Shown here piece by piece: positions 63,301 through 64,000 of a stretch of DNA of 64,000 bases. Origin of the DNA: Ischnura elegans (taxonomy: Eukaryota; Arthropoda; Insecta; Odonata; Coenagrionidae); assembly GCF_921293095.1 (NCBI RefSeq), contig NC_060252.1, positions 8,060,001-8,124,000 of the forward strand, written 5' to 3'. Each line of letters starts with the position of its first letter. Position 1 is the stretch's first letter. A model generated the notes under the pieces. That model saw only the letters and a program-made list of their open reading frames with translations, searched no databases and was not told where the DNA came from. Made by a program: the position numbers and the translations under genes.

Positions 63301-63858
63301 ACCTATAGTGTATTCGGCAAGCTGAAACTACCAGGCCAAGGCATTAGAATGACTTATCGGCTTTAAAAAATGCATTATCACATGAGTTTCATGATAGCGC
63401 TTCCTGTCGGCAGATTGCTGTACCTACTAGCCTCGAAAGCTCTGTAACCTTAACTACTCGACTCGACATTCGTAATGCTACTCGAAACGCTCGCGTCGAG
63501 TACCAACTACTCGATCGACTTTAATTTTCGAGTACTCGCACATCCCTAGAAGATATGTGTTTTGTTATTACGATTACGTGGCGCGAAAATTCAAATGACT
63601 GTTGGAAATGCGGTCGTATATTTTGTTGTTTGAAGTACTACTGGAATCAGAATCGATTTTTCACCTTGGCAAGTATTCGTTTTCGATTCCGGTTCTTGGT
63701 CGAGAATCGAGGAATCGAACCGACCCATCACTAATATCAATATATACATATCAACTTAATTTACCTGGCTTAGCAACTTCTCCGTTGGCAGGTTTTGTGA
63801 CAGGAGGATGCTGCCCGCTCGGCTCCACCTTAGGAGTTGTCTCTTGTGCTTTACTCGG
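30294..63858 (-). CDS. THOC2: THO complex subunit 2 (THOC2), C-terminal 392 residues, 10 exons
   Basis: Exons on the minus strand are 63858-63765, 56753-56582, 55347-55188, 52881-52617, 51590-51550, 48259-48047, 47888-47831, 38099-38017, 35869-35808 and 30324-30294. They join in phase to 1,179 nt with one stop. THOC2 is the large scaffold of the nuclear THO/TREX complex, which couples transcription to mRNA export. This part is the charged low-complexity tail, rich in Lys/Glu/Arg/Ser, so identity rests on landmark order. DAKRRKMEAVSSSK, then AEKRRKEEE, then EKSPYVRERER, then the end HRRSSEAKRR parallel the vertebrate tail as I recall it (KRRKID, DLTKRRKEE, ESPYPNEKDKEK, and a KSSDKHR end). The conserved helical body must lie beyond position 64000. 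All introns except the last are GT-AG. SAFB-type proteins were the main alternative. Confidence 0.72.
31963..34702 (-). mobile_element. Tigger/pogo-type element with CENP-B HTH remnant
   Basis: The left end CAGTAGAAGCCCGGTTTTAC follows TA. The right end reverse-complements to TAGTGGAAGCCCAGTTTTGC, which fits Tigger-like termini. The minus strand at 32424-32642 encodes ALFKWFCQQRSAGLPINGV, the CENP-B-type second helix-turn-helix of Tigger/pogo transposases, with frameshifts on both sides. The DDE core is not seen, so this is an internally deleted, dead copy. It lies inside the U12 intron. Confidence 0.75.
35008..35459. mobile_element. TA-flanked MITE, 452 bp, pogo/Tc1 type
   Basis: The ends CAGGCATCCCCCGAGTTACG are perfect inverted repeats over at least 20 bp. 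They are flanked by TA on both sides (35006-35007 and 35460-35461). The subterminal phrase cgacttacgtaa recurs inward from both ends. Open frames within are spurious. The high end identity suggests relatively recent movement. Confidence 0.88.
35808..35869 (-). CDS. THOC2: THOC2 exon w9 (penultimate)
   Basis: The acceptor tcttttttcag is strong. The exon encodes EKSPYVRERERSHDRD and ends RDK plus CA (phase 2). It is followed directly by ATATCCTTTTTA, a U12-type AT-AC donor. No usable GT donor lies nearby, and reading through would give a long hydrophobic tail unlike the protein. Confidence 0.68.
36507..37842. mobile_element. 1.3-kb inverted-repeat element with TTTGGTCCAAA words
   Basis: The left terminus CAGTGTCCCACGGTCAAATT mirrors the right one, whose reverse complement is CAGTGAAAAGCGTCAAATTT. 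Matching continues inward through tgca, aaaatatttg and caaa, for about 40 bp. Palindromic words TTTGGTCCAAA and TTTGGACCAAA cluster near the right end, and a hairpin of ttgcatcaaaat with attttgatgcaa lies near the left. A further inverted pair (tttcgaccttttcag with ctgagaaggtcgaaa) sits at 36755-36820. No transposase was found. It lies in the THOC2 intron between w8 and w9. Confidence 0.6.
38017..38099 (-). CDS. THOC2: THOC2 exon w8
   Basis: The acceptor is pyrimidine-rich with a weak tail (ccgtgtctgtatggggatag) and the donor is GTAAGC. Phase is 1 in and 0 out. It encodes AAKMQSHQNGDPLDAHGRDK then HHYTSSNR. It lies 9.7 kb from w7, across an intron filled with transposons. It is supported by frame, phase and its fit between neighbours rather than by a known motif. 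Confidence 0.6.
38420..38825 (+). pseudogene. RTE 3' fragment (same family as 19040-20880)
   Basis: The DNA aligns with the last 400 bp of the larger RTE copy: gaagcttttgaaatgtggtg, then catggcctgatgaaaacaat, then gctaataggagaccggaatg, ending agttgactaatcatgatgat with a GAT-repeat tail. Several frameshifts and stops are present. It lies within the 9.7-kb THOC2 intron, antisense to the gene. Confidence 0.85.
38850..38874 (+). repeat. (GA)n microsatellite
   Basis: A run of about ten GA units lies just after the RTE 3' tail. Confidence 0.8.
39000..42300. other. THOC2 intronic DNA, nothing recognised
   Basis: Short frames (for example 41662-41883) show no recognisable motif and have no splice support on either strand. 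Confidence 0.4.
42321..42515 (+). repeat. tRNA-derived SINE, copy 1
   Basis: The head holds an A-box-like cctcagtggccgg and a B box GGTTCGAGTCC at 42368-42378, as in Pol III promoters of tRNA-derived SINEs. A unique body follows (ggttgctccaatacattcca, then ggatgttcatgtatgtttca). It ends with an (AAAT)n tail (aataaataaataaataaa) at about 42488-42513. A related copy lies inverted at about 52020-52141. Confidence 0.8.
43130..43290 (+). pseudogene. Short decayed RTE 3' fragment
   Basis: The end of the stretch (ggctgatggggggattgagt, ggagagcagtatgaaacca, attctaatcattgttgatga) corresponds to the 3' end of the larger RTE copy around 20815-20880. The upstream similarity is weak. Confidence 0.55.
43687..45418 (+). 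mobile_element. Tigger-like element, 1.73 kb, TA-flanked
   Basis: The ends are CACCCATGTCTCGTATAGCG with its inverted copy (cgctatacgagacatgggtg), each flanked by TA (43685-43686 and 45419-45420). Inside, a plus-strand transposase is broken by frameshifts. The frame at 44247-44510 holds a pipsqueak-type HTH (KLKEVYYFENGERQSDIARK). The frame at 44647-44907 holds the catalytic-type FSVDETILFWKRM and GKPGSGFKAFKDCFT. It is not functional. It sits in the THOC2 intron in antisense orientation. Confidence 0.85.
45640..46812 (+). pseudogene. Second Tigger/pogo transposase remnant
   Basis: A lysine-rich start near 45801 leads to an HTH remnant. The frame to 46067 contains ELDGALLGWFCPLQSAGTP, the CENP-B-type HTH. 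Downstream DNA encodes KAEYYRDRLRIKNFKCSEG in another phase and CDADKTELFYNIIPDKTLA, which matches the ADETGLFY catalytic region with substitutions. The right terminus, reverse-complemented, is CAGGGCAACCTCGATAAAAC (to 46812). The left terminus was not found, so the left border is an estimate. It differs from the element just upstream. Confidence 0.7.
46813..47830. other. THOC2 intronic DNA, nothing recognised
   Basis: It is AT-rich and lacks inverted repeats, SINE boxes or coding similarity that I can support. Confidence 0.4.
47831..47888 (-). CDS. THOC2: THOC2 exon w7
   Basis: Acceptor tgttgcttttag and donor GTAATT. Phase is 0 in and 1 out. It encodes DRAEEALILAEKRRKEEEK. The KRRKEE core matches the landmark just before the last 60 residues of vertebrate THOC2. 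It is separated from w6 by only 158 nt. Confidence 0.68.
48047..48259 (-). CDS. THOC2: THOC2 exon w6
   Basis: Acceptor atgacttttag and donor GTGTGT (non-consensus at position 3). Phase is 0 in and out, 71 codons. It encodes STKSDERKAAAMEVP, a serine run from a tcg/tcc repeat, then MEKPEKKERSSSKAGKEKSR and a basic end. An upstream GTGGCG could be an alternative donor, but it is weaker. Confidence 0.65.
48260..51549. other. THOC2 intron w5-w6, includes a GC-richer patch
   Basis: No exon or element is supported. The part at 49360-49680 is unusually GC-rich for the window and contains a long G run near 49640. The remainder, including 51130-51480, has short overlapping frames without recognisable motifs. 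Confidence 0.4.
51550..51590 (-). CDS. THOC2: THOC2 exon w5 (41-nt microexon)
   Basis: Acceptor ttcactgcag and donor GTTAGT. Phase is 1 in and 0 out. It encodes DAKRRKMEAVSSSK, a bipartite-like basic patch and probable nuclear localisation signal that corresponds to a KRRKID-type landmark in vertebrate THOC2. It is too short to be found by open-frame length. Confidence 0.68.
52020..52141 (-). repeat. tRNA-derived SINE, copy 2
   Basis: On the minus strand an A-box-like cctcagtggtggtgagtc is followed by B box GGTTCGAGTCC (52093-52083). A body then follows with gtggatgtttgtgtatgttt, matching the body of copy 1 (atggatgttcatgtatgttt). The 3' tail is degraded. It lies in the intron between w4 and w5, in the gene's orientation. 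Confidence 0.72.
52170..52280. repeat. Possible single end of a pogo/Tigger MITE
   Basis: TACAGGTGGTCCTCGACTTT, with the repeated phrase actcgacttttgca, looks like the left terminus of a TA-target MITE. No matching right terminus was found nearby, so the call is tentative. Confidence 0.35.
52617..52881 (-). CDS. THOC2: THOC2 exon w4 (Gly/Tyr/Ser-rich)
   Basis: Acceptor ttacgtccgtag and donor GTTAGT. Phase is 0 in and 1 out. It encodes EEQRFLERSSKDDRYAV, then a Gly/Tyr-rich part (GGDRYYDRGGGTYGSSGGG) and a Ser-rich end (SSLSNSSTGSATGG). If the donor were skipped, TAG in the donor itself would end the protein after EVDRG, so intron retention would give a shortened form. Confidence 0.72.
53505..54413 (-). 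mobile_element. Tigger-like element, truncated second copy
   Basis: The DNA is the reverse complement of the first half of the 43687-45418 element. It ends with the same terminus (gcgaggcatgggtg then TA at 54414-54415). It includes the same 5' leader, HTH region (around 53640-53860) and linker, with different point changes. It stops where the first copy continues into the catalytic region. It is therefore in THOC2 sense orientation. Confidence 0.85.
54700..54775 (+). repeat. tRNA-like sequence (pseudo-tRNA or SINE head)
   Basis: The sequence tggtgcaattggttacagca resembles a D-arm/A box, and attcgaatc with flanks resembles a T-arm/B box about 40 nt downstream. A convincing cloverleaf with anticodon stem was not found, so a decayed tRNA-derived repeat is more likely than a working tRNA. 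Confidence 0.35.
54776..55187. other. THOC2 intronic DNA, nothing recognised
   Basis: No supported feature lies between the tRNA-like sequence and exon w3. Confidence 0.4.
55188..55347 (-). CDS. THOC2: THOC2 exon w3
   Basis: Acceptor ccactgctgtag and donor GTGAGT. Phase is 2 in and 0 out. It encodes a continuous Lys/Glu/Arg run (KERADKEKGKESYESKEK, then EERREETDKERRAKEKK) ending EERIYR, likely a single charged helix. The exon is GC-richer than its flanks. Confidence 0.72.
55348..56581. other. THOC2 intron w2-w3, nothing recognised
   Basis: The frames at 55858-56497 overlap in several phases and show no motif. No transposon border is supported. Confidence 0.4.
56582..56753 (-). CDS. THOC2: THOC2 exon w2
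   Basis: Acceptor tgaccttttgcag and donor GTAAGC. Phase is 1 in and 2 out. It encodes the charged start EKERSSERHANEKSKEVAKE followed by a Ser/Thr-rich part (SSSTKSAPTKSSTSATSSSD). The reading frame is open only in this phase across the whole exon. Confidence 0.7.
57019..57040 (+). repeat. Poly(A) tract
   Basis: About 22 consecutive A bases with no recognisable retroelement upstream. Confidence 0.75.
57478..58066 (-). pseudogene. Unidentified coding-like segment with a frameshift
   Basis: Two minus-strand frames abut. One (58066-57749) has MPGFLKPHIRGSEVTDSEKW and a later SPIPHRD. The other (57825-57478) has QLSHRAVAVKENQDLRQIV then LTGYGIDMPECCEISDSL. Their compositions look protein-like, and the second frame is closed by a stop just before its ATG, so a single ancestral frame with one frameshift near 57815 is plausible. 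I do not recognise the protein. It lies inside the THOC2 intron w1-w2 and has no clear splice sites. It could be a retrocopy or part of an unknown element. Confidence 0.35.
59617..62144. mobile_element. Nested element with long inverted repeats and THAP-like remnant
   Basis: The perfect inverted pair AGGGAAGTGCACTA (59617-59630, 62131-62144) marks the ends. About 170-185 bp inward from each end, the phrase TGACGTCACAAGGCAGTAG occurs in opposite orientation with alignable sequence between, so the inverted repeats are near 185 bp. The plus strand at 60000-60120 encodes IRNKWFKAAPDSYLSM then FCFEDH, which resembles the end of a THAP zinc finger with stops around it. A P-element-like origin is inferred from that. 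No target duplication is readable. Confidence 0.5.
61110..61195 (-). repeat. tRNA-like sequence (pseudo-tRNA or SINE head)
   Basis: The minus strand shows an A-box-like ggggtagcggtagcgtgc and a B box gtGGTTCAACACt about 45 nt later. Stem pairing is incomplete. It lies within the nested element at 59617-62144. Confidence 0.35.
62160..63720. other. Interior and right arm of the hAT element, nothing coding
   Basis: No transposase motif is recognised. The right arm near 63440-63720 is rich in the words actcgactcg and tcgattcc. Confidence 0.45.
63765..63858 (-). CDS. THOC2: THOC2 exon w1 (first in window)
   Basis: Acceptor tccattatccag and donor GTAAAT. It starts in phase 0 and ends in phase 1. 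It encodes PSKAQETTPKVEPSG then QHPPVTKPANGEVAKP. Its donor lies 31 nt from the end of a 4.8-kb hAT element in the following intron. The acceptor implies further exons to the right of the window. Confidence 0.7.
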
Positions 63859-64000
63859 CTGGATAATGGAGCCACAGCACACCACCACAACAAAAAGAGC
63901 CAAATTAATTCAAACTACATTCAAGAGATTGACTTATCCTCGACACTAATTCAAATGCACACAAGAAGGCTGCCATAAAATGCTCGGTTTTTGTTGGCTT

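Larger units (their letters stand above)
58956..63733. mobile_element. 4.8-kb hAT-type element with perfect 8-bp TSD
   Basis: The termini are TAGTGATGGGTCGATTCC on the left and TAGTGATGGGTCGGTTCG on the right (reverse complement). The exact octamer atatcaat flanks both ends (58948-58955 and 63734-63741). Inside each end are repeated GATTCC words (cgattccgatcccgattccg on the left). No hAT transposase frame is visible, and much of the interior is another nested element. It lies in the THOC2 intron between w1 and w2. Confidence 0.85.

Noticed and set aside
30294..63858. Identification of the minus-strand gene as SAFB-like
   Set aside because: SAFB tails are also charged, but SAFB lacks the KRRK-M/I, KRRKEE, SPY and KSS/RSS terminal landmarks in this order. 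It remains the alternative until exons right of the window are seen.
1..64000. CRISPR array, bacterial operon or viral genome
   Set aside because: No regularly spaced direct repeats of that type, no dense one-strand coding and no viral genes. Introns and eukaryotic transposons dominate.

Overview
The window is eukaryotic nuclear DNA, most likely from an insect or another arthropod with a repeat-rich genome. It is AT-rich, has canonical GT-AG splice sites, and carries hAT, Tigger/pogo, Helitron, RTE-type LINE and tRNA-derived SINE sequences. I cannot name the species. No bacterial-style operon, CRISPR array or phage is visible. All exon models were assembled by eye from splice signals and reading phase.

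Positions 1-18,400 are intergenic and dominated by transposons. There are four short hAT-type elements (1570-1805, 2779-3040, 3627-4348, 9271-9528), one of which has an empty-site partner in the window. There is a dispersed repeat in two copies (about 2391-3240 and 6620-7275) and a 2.3-kb inverted-repeat element with internal tandem arrays (10128 to about 12400). A Helitron end lies at 16578. Several inverted-repeat elements are filled with short palindromic words. A 5'-truncated, mutated RTE retrotransposon lies at 19040-20880.

A plus-strand C2H2 zinc-finger gene occupies about 22.82-29.53 kb. It has an ETS/YY1-type TATA-less promoter, three exons, a 519-residue predicted protein and a long 3' UTR. 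Its 3' end faces the 3' end of the second gene.

From 30,294 to beyond the right edge runs the 3' part of a minus-strand gene that I identify as THOC2, the large scaffold subunit of the THO/TREX mRNA export complex. Ten exons join in phase to encode the last 392 residues, a Lys/Glu/Arg/Ser-rich tail whose order of motifs and C-terminus resemble vertebrate THOC2. The last intron (35807-30325) has the signals of a U12-type AT-AC intron: ATATCCTTT at the donor, TTCCTTGAC as branch site, AC at the end.

The THOC2 introns have absorbed most of the right-hand transposons: Tigger/pogo elements, RTE 3' fragments, SINEs, a TA-flanked MITE, and a 4.8-kb hAT element that ends 31 nt from a 5' splice site and carries a nested THAP/P-like element. 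The two host genes are a putative transcription factor and an mRNA-export factor, lying tail to tail. Nothing indicates that they act together. The least explained feature is the group of palindromic-word elements.
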